A DNA stretch of 64,000 nucleotides from Kuschelorhynchus macadamiae (GCA_030620095.1 JAUTXW010000584.1:2114954-2178953), one strand, 5' to 3'. Shown: positions 1-10,636, numbered from the stretch's first letter. Made by a program: numbers and translations. The notes: generated by a model not told the origin, from the sequence alone.

Positions 1-99
1 AAAGGCTCCTCACCAAAAAAATTGTACCAGTTTATTCCTGATTTTAAAGAAAAATTTGAGGTTAATTTGATTAGCAATTTTTGATAATATTTTTTTACA

Positions 100-310
100 T
101 TTTATTAGGCCGCCATTTTCTTCCTTTATATTCGATTTTTACAAAAATATTACCATGTCATCCCCATATGACTTGGTTGAAGTCGATCGGATAAGTAGTT
201 TTTTAGTTATGCCGCAAACAGGCAGACAGACCGACAGATTTTGAGAATTTTAACATCCTGAACCGTGAAAATCTGCAAAAATCTCGGAGGGTGATTTCTG
301 TATGATTACA
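100..310 (-). repeat. Dispersed copy of the 266-bp array family
   Basis: It carries the family signatures in reverse orientation to the array at 19-22 kb: GGCCGCCATTTT, then a tract matching the complement of GGGGATGACCTAG. It ends in a short run of GACAG/GACCG units that the 61.9-kb copy also has. It looks non-coding. Confidence 0.6.
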
Positions 311-1280
311 ATACTTTCCTCTTACAACGAAAGTGAAAAGGTACCGCAAAATATTTATATCATCTGCTTTTTGATTTTAAACAACCACCCAGTCCGAATT
401 TCTGACTACGAGTCGGGCAGATACTTAAAATTGGCAAAAACACATTAAACTGCTTGCCATAAACGTATGTTAAATTAAGGAGAAACGAACCGCCGCTGGT
501 TCAGTTTATAGTACGAGCCAACAGGGTTGCCAATTTTGGGACCAGCGACGCAGAGGAAGATATATGTTTTTTTCGCACCCATAGCACGTGAAATACAATA
601 ATAGATCCAACTTTTAAAACTATTTATGAATGAAATGTTGAGTTTATCCTTTGTTTTATAGTCTAACGGCCGCTTGCAGAAAACTCAATTAAAGTTTAGA
701 ATGTTTAACGAAATGTCAAATTTTATAGCGAGTTCCTAGATTTTTATAAGCAGCTTCTCAAATCTCGGTTAAATTTTATAAACAGCAATTAACTTTTGCG
801 CAACCGGCTATTAGTGTATTACAAATCAGTATACAGGGTTGTTCAACGGACACGCAGATAATTAATATCTTCTGTATTAGTCATTTTTCACAAAAACGCT
901 GGAACATGTGAAGTGGTTTACCCCCCGCCTCGTCTTAATTTATAGGCACACCAACTTTTTTTCCAAAGGTCATATAGAGGCTCTATGAGAAGGTCTTCTA
1001 AAACTAAATCCGCTACTAGCAACAATTTAAGGGTCTGCTCACTTCGTTTCAGTAAAAAGAATCTACATAAGTTTTTAATTAAAATTAACTATCAACGTAG
1101 ATCCTTATCTTGAGAGAATTGGTTAAACGATAGTGGTATTGCAACTTCCTAATATCACAGATACCCAAAAATTCTAAGATAGTTTTTTCCCACATTTGGT
1201 TGTTTATGTTGCTAAATACCTATTTTTCAGTTTGATCATTGAATTGTAAGCAAATGTTAGTATTTTGGAACTTTGACATT
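311..1280. other. No recognisable gene
   Basis: AT-rich, with no supported coding frame. A TACAGGG motif near 832 resembles mariner-type termini seen elsewhere in the window, but I found no partner end. It may be the 5' flank or TIR of the transposase that follows. Confidence 0.4.
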
Positions 1281-1288
1281 TTCGAATT

Positions 1289-1913
1289 ATGGTGCTCTGA
1301 GAAAGACAGCGTATTGAAATTTTGATATTGTTAGGTTATGGAGACAAAAACGGAGCCAGGATGATGCTGGTGCGTTGTTCAATGAAAAGTATCCCGAGAA
1401 TACAATTTTACGCGATCAAGTGTGAGTAAGATATTTCACAAATTCGAAGGGCATGGGACAGCTAGAGATTTACCTAAATCGGGCCGACTATTCGCTTTAA
1501 CTGAAGACAAACTTGATATACTCCTGTCAGCACAAGAAACATCCTTCAACTAATACTTTAGCCTTAAATACCGATGTGAGTAGAGCTTCCGTACAGCGAT
1601 TATTAAAGAGCCAGAGGTGTCAGCCGCATAAAGTGCTTGCAGTACAGCAACTTCTTGAAGATGACTACGATAGGAGATTACAGTTCTGTGAAAAAATGAT
1701 GGGAAGATATAATGAAAATAACATATTTTTTCAAAATATTATCTTCTTCGATTATGCTACATTTTAATTAAATAGAATGATCAATAGACAATTATAGATT
1801 CCGGTCTGATCAAAATCCACAATGAATACGTGAAGGACATTCACAACATCACCAAAAACGCAATGTGTGGACTGGCATAATACATAACAGAATTTTAGGA
1901 CCATATTTATTTA
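1289..1913 (+). pseudogene. Mariner-like transposase, N-terminal half (split by Penelope insertion)
   Basis: The N-terminal DNA-binding half of a Tc1/mariner-superfamily transposase. From the ATG at 1289 there is an in-frame stop at codon 4, then ERQRIEILILLGYG, then in shifted frames NEKYPE, SKIFHKFEGHGTARDLPKSGR and SRASVQRLLKS. This is the two-HTH layout of the group. The following segment (LQFCEKMMG) leads towards the first catalytic Asp, and ILGPYLF is reached just before the frame is cut at about 1913. The second half resumes at 4729. Several frameshifts and stops make it a dead copy. Closest relative in the window by pattern is the element at 49.1-51.5 kb. Confidence 0.8.
1901..1913. 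repeat. 13-bp target-site duplication, left copy
   Basis: CCATATTTATTTA occurs here and again at 4729-4741, bracketing the Penelope pair. Both copies encode the same place in the interrupted transposase (GPYLF), which supports a single insertion at this point. Confidence 0.75.
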
Positions 1914-1961
1914 GATCAAAATACAAGAGTTCTAACCACACTACACCACAATTTGTTACGT

Positions 1962-2004
1962 TCTGGACGCGCGTTTCGCTAACCAAGTCAGTATCATCAG
2001 CAGA
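1962..2004 (-). ncRNA. Hammerhead-ribozyme-like motif, Penelope copy A 3' tail
   Basis: Reading the minus strand: CTGATGA, then a hairpin (CTGAC / TTG loop / GTTAG), then GAAA, then CGCGCGTC. This is the order of the hammerhead core: CUGANGA, stem II, GAAA, short stem III, GUC cleavage triplet. It sits just 3' of the GIY-YIG frame in the sense direction, where Penelope-like elements are known to carry hammerheads. Two bases at the base of stem II do not pair in this copy. Confidence 0.6.
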
Positions 2005-2058
2005 TGATATAAACTAAAGTAACTTATCCTAACCGAGACTATTTATAGGTAAATGTGG

Positions 2059-3440
2059 TCACATTTGGTTGCACCCGACTGCACCGTTGTCAAGTAAACA
2101 ATAGAGGGGACTATACGGAATAGGCCCTCTGTCTCTATTTAGTGCTTTCTTACCACATTTAACTATTTCTATACTCTCAAATGCATCCAATAATCTATTA
2201 TTAGGTACATTTTTAATTAACTTAAGATTATTTATTCCTATTTGGTGATTATTTTCCAAAGCATGTTGGGCAACGCTTGACTTTTCTGTTCTTCCGTATC
2301 TTAAATGTGCCACGTGTTCTTTAAAACGAATGTTTATAGAGCGTTTAGTTTGCCCAACATATTTTAGATCGCAGTCATTACAGCTAATTTCATAGATGCC
2401 ACTCCTCTCTTTCAAGTTGACTTTGTCTTTCGGGTTTCTAAGGAGATTGTTCAAACTGTGCTACGTTTTGTAGGCTACTCTAAAACCTACGTTTTTAAAT
2501 ACTTTTTCTAGACCTCTCGTATATATGGGATCATATTGCATTACTATGAGCTTATTGGGAGACTCAGCTGCTTGAAGAGTAATGGCATCTTTTAACATTT
2601 TCTTATGCTTATGTCTATTCACTAATGTATGTACAAAATTATCATTATATTCATTACTTTTATTTCATTATAAAAAAGTTCTTTACTTATTGGAAATTTG
2701 ACTAACTTGTGAATGAAGAAATGAAATGCTGCCATTTTGTGTTCACGGCAATGAAATGAGTCGGATGTTATATACCTATCACTATCAGTGTTAGTAAATT
2801 TCCTATAAATATCAAATTCTAATTTATCGTTATTTCTAATAACTAACGTGTCGAGAAAAAGTAATTGCCCATTGTTCTCATTTTCGTACGTAAAATTAAT
2901 GGAAGGATAGTTATTGCGTAATGTTTCTAAGAAAGTGTCCAAATTTTCTGTTTTAGTATCAAAAATAGCAAATATATCGTCTACGTATCTATACGACATA
3001 CTTGGGAAATACTTGAGTTCTTTTTTGAATTGGGTTTCTAATCTACCCATAAACATAAGTTGCAAGGAACGGAGATAATCGTAAGGACCAGTTTGAATCA
3101 AATTATCTACTCTTTCAAAATAATCTGCTTTGTCTAGTATAACAACCCTATTTCCTTTGTCAGCTTTTAAATGAAAACATTCTTTTTTCTTCAGTCCCTG
3201 GATAACTTCAGTATTTTTACGAGAAACATATTTTGACTTGTTGTTAACAACGTTTTTTGAGATTTGATTTCTGCAAGCCTCTCTACTGAATCCCTTAGTT
3301 GGCACATATTGAATGGAACTTTCGATATTCGCTATAATAGTTGGTAAACTATTTTCTACTGGAGGCTCTGCAAAATTCAAACTTTTATTCAAAAGGGCGA
3401 TTTCTCTATTATCAAAGGACTGAAAAGAAAGGTTTTCTAC
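2059..3440 (-). pseudogene. Penelope-like reverse transcriptase + GIY-YIG endonuclease, copy A
   Basis: Penelope-type retroelement polyprotein, 3' part. The upstream frame (3392-2622) holds the RT end, including YRYVDDIFAIF with the catalytic YVDD, followed by FLDTLVIRN and the HCREHKMAAF thumb-like segment. The 2454-2059 frame holds the GIY-YIG nuclease (SGIYEIS, then LKYVGQTKRS and FKEH). The two segments are joined by a region open in another frame (2455-2620), so at least one frameshift separates them. The N-terminal RT motifs are missing, and the sequence reading QTGPYDYLRSLQ jumps straight into MFMGRLETQ, consistent with an internal deletion. Not functional as it stands. Confidence 0.88.
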
Positions 3441-3639
3441 AATATTCTCGATTTCCTAAGAAATTTGTTTTTATTTGTTAACTTACTAAGCTTATAAGTG
3501 AGTTTTTTTAAAATAATCCGTATGCTTCAATTTCAAGCATACTTCGTTTGCTATACAGATTCTTAATTTCTAATTCTAGCCACTTTTGTTTGGCGAAAGA
3601 TTCAATCTTCCCACTAACGAGTGATTGTTTAGGGATGTT

Positions 3640-4553
3640 GACTGAAAAGAAAATTTGGATACTTTCTTAGAAACATTAAACAATAAATATCCTTCCATTA
3701 ATTTTACGTACGAAAAGGAGAACAATGGGCAATTACCTTTTCTCGACACGTTAGTTATTAGAAATAACGATAAATTAGAATTTGATATTTATAGGAAATT
3801 TACTAATACTGATAGTGATAGGTATATAACATCCGACTCATTTCATTGCCGTCAACACAAAATGGCAGCATTTCTTTTCTTAACTCACAGGTTAGTCAAT
3901 TTTCCATTAAGTAAAGAAAGTTTTAACAATGAAATGAATCGGATTAAAAATATAGCTAAAAGTAAGGGATATAATGATAATTTTGTACATAAATTAGTAA
4001 ATAGACATAAGCATAAGAAAATGTTAAAAGATGCCACTACTCTTCAAGCACCTGCGGCTCCCAATAAGTTCATAGTAATCCCATATGATCCCAGATATAC
4101 GAGAGGTCTAGAAAAAGTATTTAAAAACGTAGGTTTTAGAGTAGCCTACAAAACGGAGAACAGTTTGAAAAATCTCCTTGGAAACCCTAAAGACAAAGTT
4201 GCCTTGAAGGAGAGGAGTGGCATTTATGAAATTAGCTATAATGACTGCGATCTAAAATATGTTGGGCAGACTAAACGCTCCATAAACATTCGATTTAAAG
4301 AGTACATTTAAGATATGGAAGAACAGAAAAGTCAAGCCTTGCTCAACACGCTTTGGAAAACAATCACCAAATAGGAATAAATAATCTTAAGTTAATTAAA
4401 AATGTATCTAATAATAGATTAGTGGATGGATTTGAGAGTACAGAAATAGTTAAATGTGGTAAGAAAGCACCAAATAAAGACAAAGGGCATATTCCCTATA
4501 GTCCCCTCTATTGCTTCCTTTACAACGGTGCAGTTGGGTGCAACGAAGTGTGA
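3640..4553 (+). pseudogene. Penelope-like RT end + GIY-YIG, copy B
   Basis: Mirror copy of copy A. The open frame 3655-4311 starts at DTFLETLNNKYPSINF, inside the region just after YVDD in copy A, and runs through the thumb region and linker (FKNVGFRVAYKT) into GIY-YIG (SGIYEIS, LKYVGQTKRS). A stop at 4309-4311 interrupts the nuclease domain. The rest (NHQIGINNLKLIKN to the C-terminus) resumes in a second frame at 4353-4553. It differs from copy A by scattered substitutions, so the two arms are old enough to have diverged. The catalytic RT motifs are absent from this arm. Confidence 0.87.
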
Positions 4554-4599
4554 CCACATTTACCTATAAATAGTCTCGGTAAAGATAAGTTATTTTAGT

Positions 4600-4643
4600 T
4601 TATCTGTTGACGATGCTAACTTGGTTAACGAAATGCGCGTCCA
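4600..4643 (+). ncRNA. Degenerate hammerhead-like motif, Penelope copy B 3' tail
   Basis: Counterpart of the copy A motif. It has CTGTTGACGATG in place of the CTGATGA box, a hairpin CTAAC / TTG / GTTAA, GAAA and TGCGCGTCC. The core box is damaged, so cleavage is unlikely. Comparing both arms suggests an ancestral perfect stem II of GCTAAC/GTTAGC. Confidence 0.5.
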
Positions 4644-4728
4644 GAACGTAACAAGTTGTGGTGTAGTGTGGTTAGAGCTCTTGTATTTTGATCTATCTTC
4701 CACCACCGGTTCCAGTGTTAGGACTTAA

Positions 4729-5110
4729 CCATATTTATTTAAAAAAGTCTTACTACTGAGCGTTACTTAGATTTCCTCTCCATTTAATAGCTACATCATT
4801 AGCAGTAATGTTTCCTAAATAGGATGATCTAGATATTCCCCGTGAAAGAATATAGCTTCAACGAAGTGGCATACCACCGCAGTTTGGTATAAATGTTCGA
4901 AGGAACTTATACGAAATTTTTCCAAATCAGTGGATAGTTCAACGGGGGTCTCACTGAATGGCCACCAAGGTCTCCGGACCTTATACCATTGGTATTTAAT
5001 GAAACGTTCCCGCTAAACGTGCAACTTTCAGCGGATCTTATGCAGTCCGTAGTTAACGTATCATTTCATTTCAAATACTGTTTGTGGCCAATAGGTTCAG
5101 AAACATTCAA
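4729..5110 (+). pseudogene. Mariner-like transposase, C-terminal half
   Basis: Continuation of the gene cut at 1913. After the duplicated target it reads KSLTTERYLDFLSI (frame shifted in an A-run), then PPQFGINVRRNLYEIFP, QWIVQRG and WPPRSPDLIPL. These are the segments between the second and third catalytic Asp. The D of the HDGAP motif and the third Asp position (here PLVF instead of PLDF) are both lost. No matching TIR was identified on the right. Confidence 0.75.
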
Positions 5111-6005
5111 GATCATACGACAGTATTTATTTTATTTCGAAATTAAATAATTAAATACTAAATTTGTAAGGTATTGACCGAAGCCACTTCTCTATATGAT
5201 TCGGGCATGGTTCCTTACAAAAAATATCTAAACACCGCAACTTAATATCTTTCTCGAGTGGGAAATATTTCAATTCCATTTTCCCTTAAGAAATCGCCTG
5301 TGCCACTTATTATATCCAGCAGTTTAAGATAAATATTCTAGAAGTTCGTTTATTATCCATATTTCACTAAAGAGAAAAAACTACATCTCTATAAATCAAG
5401 CAAGTAGTAGAAACCAATTTAGTAATCAATAGCACTGCAAGATACATTTTTCCAATTATGGTTAAATGCTACCTCGTGAAAACTAACTACTTCAGTCTTG
5501 AGAGCACGCGCCTGGATTCGGTAATGGAATTAAAACTAAAATATAGAAACTCGAGGAATAAAAATAGTGGATGCGATAACTTCTTTAGTACGAGTTTTTT
5601 AAAACAAAAACAAACTTTTATTACTTGTATTGTCTAACAACACTGATAAAGGAAATCATCGGATATTTAACAAAATAATAATTTTTAGGGTATTAACTAA
5701 ACAGAACATAAGTCGCATGTATATTGCAGATATTAGATATCTGCACAGCTTTCATGGACCCGTTCAAGACATACTTGACAATGAATCCAGTCTTTATTAA
5801 ATGTTTTTCGGAAAAGAATTCATTCGGTCAGTTTTTGTTTCTGTCTAAGATTGAAACTACTTTTGTTTTTTTTTATCTTTGCCTAAAGATTTTTTTCTTC
5901 AGCAATAACTCGTTTTCCTCTTGTTTATCTTCCCCTTTCTTCATAATCATCAAAGGAAACAAACTTTTCCACTTTCAGTTGCTTCTCATTTTTTTCTTGT
6001 TTACT
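5111..6005. other. No recognisable gene
   Basis: AT-rich filler between the split mariner and the first hAT. A hydrophobic open frame at 5724-6041 has no family resemblance and overlaps the hAT terminus, so it is not called. Confidence 0.5.
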
Positions 6006-6030
6006 CAAGGCTGCAGTGGCGGCTCGCGAG
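6006..6030 (+). repeat. hAT-1 left target duplication and TIR
   Basis: CAAGGCTG (6006-6013) followed by CAGTGGCGGCTC. The same 8 bases follow the complementary terminus at 14580. An 8-bp target duplication and a CAGTGGC-type TIR are hAT hallmarks. Confidence 0.92.
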
Positions 6031-6129
6031 TGAAAAAGTAAGTGAAGTGCAAAAGAAGCAAGAAAATACCGCAATAACTTTTTTTCCAGAATTTTTTATG
6101 TGAAGGGGGTAGAATATTTTTTCCGACTT

Positions 6130-6425
6130 ACCTAAATTTTGTATACTAAATCAATTCTCCTATCCTCCATAGCAGATGAGTTGCCCTAATCTCCACCAGA
6201 AATTCCTTTTGAATTGAAATATTGCCTAAAAAGTCTTTCTTGAGATATGGTATTTTTTAAGTTTTTACACGCGCGTTTGAGGCAAGAAAAACTTTTTTCC
6301 ACTGAAACACTTCTCGACGGTATTGCCAAATAAGGGAAAATAGTTTATATGCTTCGGTAAAAATATCTTGATTTTCATTAATTTTTTTCACTTGCTCTTG
6401 CAGCAATATATTTTATTTATTTAAT
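6130..6425 (-). pseudogene. hAT-1 transposase C-terminal dimerisation region
   Basis: The minus strand reads LLQEQVKKINENQDIFTEAYK, then after a frameshift TIPSRSVSVEKSFSCLKRACK and NTISQERLF. This is the hAT C-terminal dimerisation signature (IPxxSxSxExxFSxLKR...R..MSxERL), where Glu in VEKSF corresponds to the conserved catalytic-region Glu. It lies about 115 bp inside the left TIR, as expected for the 3' end of the gene. The upstream coding part is displaced by the LINE. Confidence 0.85.
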
Positions 6426-6637
6426 GTACTCAAAATTTTACAATTTGTAAGGTATTATATATAAGAATTTAATGTTTAGAGTACAGGTTTTAAGTGTACG
6501 ATGAATTCACATGAATTTGTGGGTACACTGGTTACCAATAAATCAATATTGTTTTACTAATTTTCAGCTATTTTCCCAAAGTAAAGTAAAATTTCCGAGA
6601 ATTACAAGTGAAAACTTAACTCTAGTGTTAAAGTAAA

Positions 6638-9562
6638 TTAAAGTAAGTTTGTCTGAAACCAAGGAATTATATCACAAATCTTATCAAAATTTGCAGCTAT
6701 CCATTTAAATATTTTCTTTTTATTTCTTTGAAAATTTAGTGCAGTAACCCTAAAGGGAATTTTATTTGTAATTTTAGGTATTATATATGTGAAATGCCTT
6801 TGCACAGATGAGAAACGGGTATTTGGCGTAGTCAAGTTTTTATTCCAGTATGCCCTTGTACCCAGACCATGTGACACGCAATCTTCCCGTGACTGATTCT
6901 TGAAATATAACTTAAAACATGTCTTTATATATAGTTGTCTGATATTCATAAGTTTTATATTTCTGAACAATATATTTGTTGGATACATCCGTTTTTTAAA
7001 CATTATTATTTTTAAAAAGTACTTTTGTAGTATAAATAAAGAAGTCAGAATGTTGTTAGAAGCTGCTCCCCATGCGGAGATCCCGTAGCACAAAACCGAT
7101 TCCACAAGTGCCTGGTATAACATCCGTAGCACATGATACGGTACTATCTGTCTCAGGAAGTAAAATTTGTATATGTTCTTTCTTAATTTCTCCATAACTA
7201 GGTTTACATGCTCATGCCATCTCATATACTGATCAAAGTAGACTCCAAGATATTTAATTTTTTCTGTTTGTTTAATTTTATTTTTACATTTACAGTTTTC
7301 AAAATATTTACAACCCCAATCATGAATTTTTATTGATACATTTTCTGGTAGGTTCCGATTTGTCATAGTGAAAATTAAGAATTTTGATTTATCTATGTTA
7401 AGTGTTAATAGACTTTTATCCAACCAGCACTTGATTTTCTGCATAGTCTGTTCAGCTTTTTTTAATACGTTATTCCAACTATTGTCCTTTATTAATATTA
7501 CTGTATCATCCGCATAACATACAACCCTATTATCACAAATATCTGTAAGGTTATTCACATATATTAAGAAGAGAATCGGTCCAAGTACCGTGCCCTGTGG
7601 TACACCAAAATCAATTCTTTTTGGGTCGCTTTCATAATTTTTTATTTTTACTTTCTGCATTCGTTTATCGAGGTATGATCTAAACAGGTCATTAATTTTA
7701 CCACGTACTCCAATGTTCTCTAATCTTTCTAAAAGAATCTGGTGCTCCACAGTATCGAATGCCTTTGATAGGTCTAGGAAAATTGCCATTGGTTTATGTC
7801 CTTCATTAAAACTCCTTGTGATAAATTCCGTCACCTCGGCAACAGCATTCTCGGTACTGCAGCCATCTCTAAACCCAAATTGATGATTGGACATTAATCC
7901 ATTTTTTTCCAGATAATCCCAAAGTCTCAATTTTATACATTTCTCAACTATTTTGCTCAAGGTACTTATAATTGCAATAGGTCTGTAGTTAGTTTTTTCT
8001 GTCTTATCGCCTGATTTAAATATTGGTATTACAATGGCATTTTTGAAGATATCCGGAAAGACGCTTGTCTCGAGAACACTGTTTACCAGGTGTCTTAGAG
8101 GTTTTACCAAAAAAAGTGAGTTCTCCTTAACAAATTCCGCAGAAATACCATCTTCGCCACTAGCTACTCCATTTTTTAATGACATTATTTCTTTTAATAA
8201 TTCGGTTTCAGAAATTGGAGCCATAAATATGGAGTGTGTGCATACTGGCCCGTCGTCAACGGGATTTAGGGGCTTCTCAATTTTGTTTGCAAGTTTCTGG
8301 CCTACTTTACAAAAGTATTTATTTAATTCTTCTGCTATGCCTATATTATCTAAAATATCTTTTCCATTATCATCTTTAATTACTTTTATCTCATGTTTAG
8401 TATTATTTTCGCCTATGGCATGTTTTATGGAATTCCACATTTTTTTAGGGTTTTTTAGATTGTTATTAATTATTCCTTGATAGTACATATTTTTCACCTT
8501 ATTTATTAGTTTTGTTAACCTATTTCGGTAATCCCTAAACTCATTTAGAGTTTGCAGGTTACCAGGACTTCTTGCAGATTTCCTTTTTAACTTGTCTCTA
8601 ATCCTTATTGAAGTTAATATACCTGATGTGATCCATGGTTTGATACGTTGATTTTTTGATTTTATTTTTACTTTATTCGTACAGCTTTTAGTAATGTTTT
8701 TGATAGTATTTACAAGTTTACCAGCTATTTGATTAGGGTCATTGCATTCATATAGTAAATCCCATTTGTAGTCTGATAGTATGTTTTTAATTTTTTGGTA
8801 ATCTACTTTATCATAAAATCTAGTTATGTTTTTGTGTGATTGAATAACATCTTGCATTTTCATATTAATTACCACTGGGTAGTGATCTGTTAGACCCGAA
8901 ATCAGTACCATTCCCAGGATATTTTCTATCTTGCTATTTTTATCAATCTTTACGAACACGTGATCTAGGCATGACTTTGATTCACCTGCCACTCTAGTTT
9001 CCTTATTTATAACACTTTTGTATCCAAACTCCCCTAATATACCTATATAGTTGTTTGTTACTCGTGTATCTGTGTTTAATATATTAATGTTGGTGTCCCC
9101 TGTAAAAATTTCTATGCTGCATTTTTTATAGTTTTTCAGAAAGAGTTCGTTTAAATCTTGAATATAATCTTCTGGTTTAAGCGATGGGGATCTATAGTTT
9201 GCAATAATACCAATAGATTTTTTGTTTTTTGTTAAGGTTACTCTTAAAAATTTTGAATTTCTTATACCTATTTTCATACTATTTTCAATTAAACTATTTT
9301 TTACATAAATTAGCGTACCATCACACTTATTTATATAACTTTCATTATAAAATACTTCATATGTTTTTATTTTGAATTGTTCTAAATTTTCTATTTTGTT
9401 GGTTTCAGACAAAACAATTACATCAAAATTTGTATTTAATGATTCCAAGTATGCGACTAAATTATCAAAATTTTTTGTTATGCTTCGAATATTCAGGTGT
9501 ATTAAGCTAAAACCGTTAGAAGTTCTTATAAAATGTTCAGAATTATCTATGCTCTCACTCAA
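6638..9562 (-). CDS. LINE ORF2: apurinic-type endonuclease + reverse transcriptase (974 aa)
   Basis: Catalyses target-primed reverse transcription: the endonuclease nicks chromosomal DNA and the RT copies the element RNA. Endonuclease at about residues 15-235: N24 in LNIRS, E53 in LSETN, D156/N158 in GDTNIN, D200-H201 in LDHVF and D226-H227 in TDHYPV, all present. RT at about 500-770: D597 in FLDLSKAFD, GVPQGTVLGP at 653-662, and YADD with D685/D686. A Cys-bearing segment (WGCKYFENCKCKN) follows the thumb. The length is normal for the CR1/Jockey group and there is no stop or frameshift. Clade assignment to CR1 rests on the PHD-type ORF1 and overall pattern; a close relative such as the L2 group is possible. 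Confidence 0.93.
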   Translation of the reverse strand: MSESIDNSEHFIRTSNGFSLIHLNIRSITKNFDNLVAYLESLNTNFDVIVLSETNKIENLEQFKIKTYEVFYNESYINKCDGTLIYVKNSLIENSMKIGIRNSKFLRVTLTKNKKSIGIIANYRSPSLKPEDYIQDLNELFLKNYKKCSIEIFTGDTNINILNTDTRVTNNYIGILGEFGYKSVINKETRVAGESKSCLDHVFVKIDKNSKIENILGMVLISGLTDHYPVVINMKMQDVIQSHKNITRFYDKVDYQKIKNILSDYKWDLLYECNDPNQIAGKLVNTIKNITKSCTNKVKIKSKNQRIKPWITSGILTSIRIRDKLKRKSARSPGNLQTLNEFRDYRNRLTKLINKVKNMYYQGIINNNLKNPKKMWNSIKHAIGENNTKHEIKVIKDDNGKDILDNIGIAEELNKYFCKVGQKLANKIEKPLNPVDDGPVCTHSIFMAPISETELLKEIMSLKNGVASGEDGISAEFVKENSLFLVKPLRHLVNSVLETSVFPDIFKNAIVIPIFKSGDKTEKTNYRPIAIISTLSKIVEKCIKLRLWDYLEKNGLMSNHQFGFRDGCSTENAVAEVTEFITRSFNEGHKPMAIFLDLSKAFDTVEHQILLERLENIGVRGKINDLFRSYLDKRMQKVKIKNYESDPKRIDFGVPQGTVLGPILFLIYVNNLTDICDNRVVCYADDTVILIKDNSWNNVLKKAEQTMQKIKCWLDKSLLTLNIDKSKFLIFTMTNRNLPENVSIKIHDWGCKYFENCKCKNKIKQTEKIKYLGVYFDQYMRWHEHVNLVMEKLRKNIYKFYFLRQIVPYHVLRMLYQALVESVLCYGISAWGAASNNILTSLFILQKYFLKIIMFKKRMYPTNILFRNIKLMNIRQLYIKTCFKLYFKNQSREDCVSHGLGTRAYWNKNLTTPNTRFSSVQRHFTYIIPKITNKIPFRVTALNFQRNKKKIFKWIAANFDKICDIIPWFQTNLL

Positions 9563-9670
9563 TACTGTGTCACAGTCCTTATCTAATAAGAAAGATGTCG
9601 GATCGTTGAATTTTATTTATGTTTTTCCGATATATTGATATCACAACCTGATACGCACTGAAATCATAGT

Positions 9671-10636
9671 CTAGTTTTCGGATAGTTTTTGGCTTTCTCC
9701 TAGGTTTAGCCTAAGTTTTTCAATGTCGTCCCGGTTGTAAATCCTGTGGACTGGTTCATTTTCTTTTCTTCTTACGAAAATACATCCGTCCCTTACCCAG
9801 ATGTATTTAAATCCATCATTGCGAAGTGATCTGGCATGCATGAACAGTTCCCTCGAGTCCCTTGACAAATCTTCATTTAAAAAAATAAGGTCTGTGTCAC
9901 TCAGACCGCATTTATTTCCAACTATTTTACCCAACTGTTTCCTTTTTTGTATCAATTCATGTTTTTGTTCAACTGTTTTGAACATTATGGTGATAGCAGT
10001 GTTCTCTTTCACAGATGTGTTCAATTTTATTTGCGTGTCCTGTAGTTGTATTTCTGGGTTAATATATTTGAGTACCTTCTTTGCTTTTAATTTTATTTCT
10101 TCTGGATTATTTCTTATTTCCTCAGCTGTGCTTTTTACACCCATCATAACAATGTTCTTTAATCTATTTTCATTTTCTTTCACATCACTTTGTATTTTAA
10201 GCTTCCTTAATTCCTTCTTTATATATTCGTTTTCTTTCTTTAATTCAATTATTTCTCTATTAAAAGTTTTATTTTGTTCTTTTTGTATTTCATATTGTTC
10301 GGCATAAAATTTTAGGTCTTGCCTGAGGTCTCGGATCTCATCCCTTAATTCCTTTATAGAGTCTATTACACTGGTTCCTTGATTGTCAACCTTATGTTGG
10401 GCTTTTTCAGAGAAATCCATTGATCTTCTTATCTGTTTTTCAGTATGGGTTTTACACTCTTTACAAAGATATTTATTGTTTAATGTACGCAAGACTTCCA
10501 GCTCAACATCTGTAAGACCTGCACAAGATCTGTGGATCCAACCCTTGCACTTATCACACTGTACTGACGTTTGCGTTTTTGTAATATTTGCAGAGCATTC
10601 ACCACACTTGTAAGTTTTTGGCTTTGTACCTCCCAT
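9671..10636 (-). CDS. LINE ORF1: PHD-type zinc finger + coiled-coil RNA-binding protein (321 aa)
   Basis: Structural or nucleic-acid-binding partner of ORF2. Residues 11-61 show a complete C4HC3 PHD finger: C11, C14, C27, C30, H35, C38, C58, C61. A coiled coil rich in E/K/L/I follows (about 85-165). The C-terminal domain contains NIVMMGVKST and YIWVRDGCIFVR, which resembles the esterase-less ORF1 tail of insect CR1-like elements. The start chosen is MGGTKPKTYKCGE at 10636, the first Met before the finger. The frame is fully open. Confidence 0.9.
   Translation of the reverse strand: MGGTKPKTYKCGECSANITKTQTSVQCDKCKGWIHRSCAGLTDVELEVLRTLNNKYLCKECKTHTEKQIRRSMDFSEKAQHKVDNQGTSVIDSIKELRDEIRDLRQDLKFYAEQYEIQKEQNKTFNREIIELKKENEYIKKELRKLKIQSDVKENENRLKNIVMMGVKSTAEEIRNNPEEIKLKAKKVLKYINPEIQLQDTQIKLNTSVKENTAITIMFKTVEQKHELIQKRKQLGKIVGNKCGLSDTDLIFLNEDLSRDSRELFMHARSLRNDGFKYIWVRDGCIFVRRKENEPVHRIYNRDDIEKLRLNLGESQKLSEN

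Larger units (their letters stand above)
1914..4728. mobile_element. Penelope-like element, head-to-head inverted pair
   Basis: Two diverging partial copies: copy A on the minus strand (about 1914-3440) and copy B on the plus strand (about 3640-4694). They mirror each other outwards from a central spacer. The arms match through the RT end, the GIY-YIG domain and a 3' tail ending in a GATC/ATACAAG motif. Copy B is followed by about 34 extra bases before the target duplication. Penelope-like elements often insert as inverted or tandem partial copies, which fits this geometry. The insertion lies inside a mariner-like transposase. Confidence 0.8.

Noticed and set aside
5724..6041. A 105-codon hydrophobic frame
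   Set aside because: Composition reflects T-rich DNA, there is no family motif, and it crosses the hAT-1 target duplication and terminus.
8034..8480. Plus-strand frame of 148 codons
   Set aside because: Antisense to the LINE ORF2 linker and RT.
9801..10307. Plus-strand frame of 168 codons rich in Phe, Ser and Ile
   Set aside because: Exactly antisense to the well-supported LINE ORF1 and without any domain.
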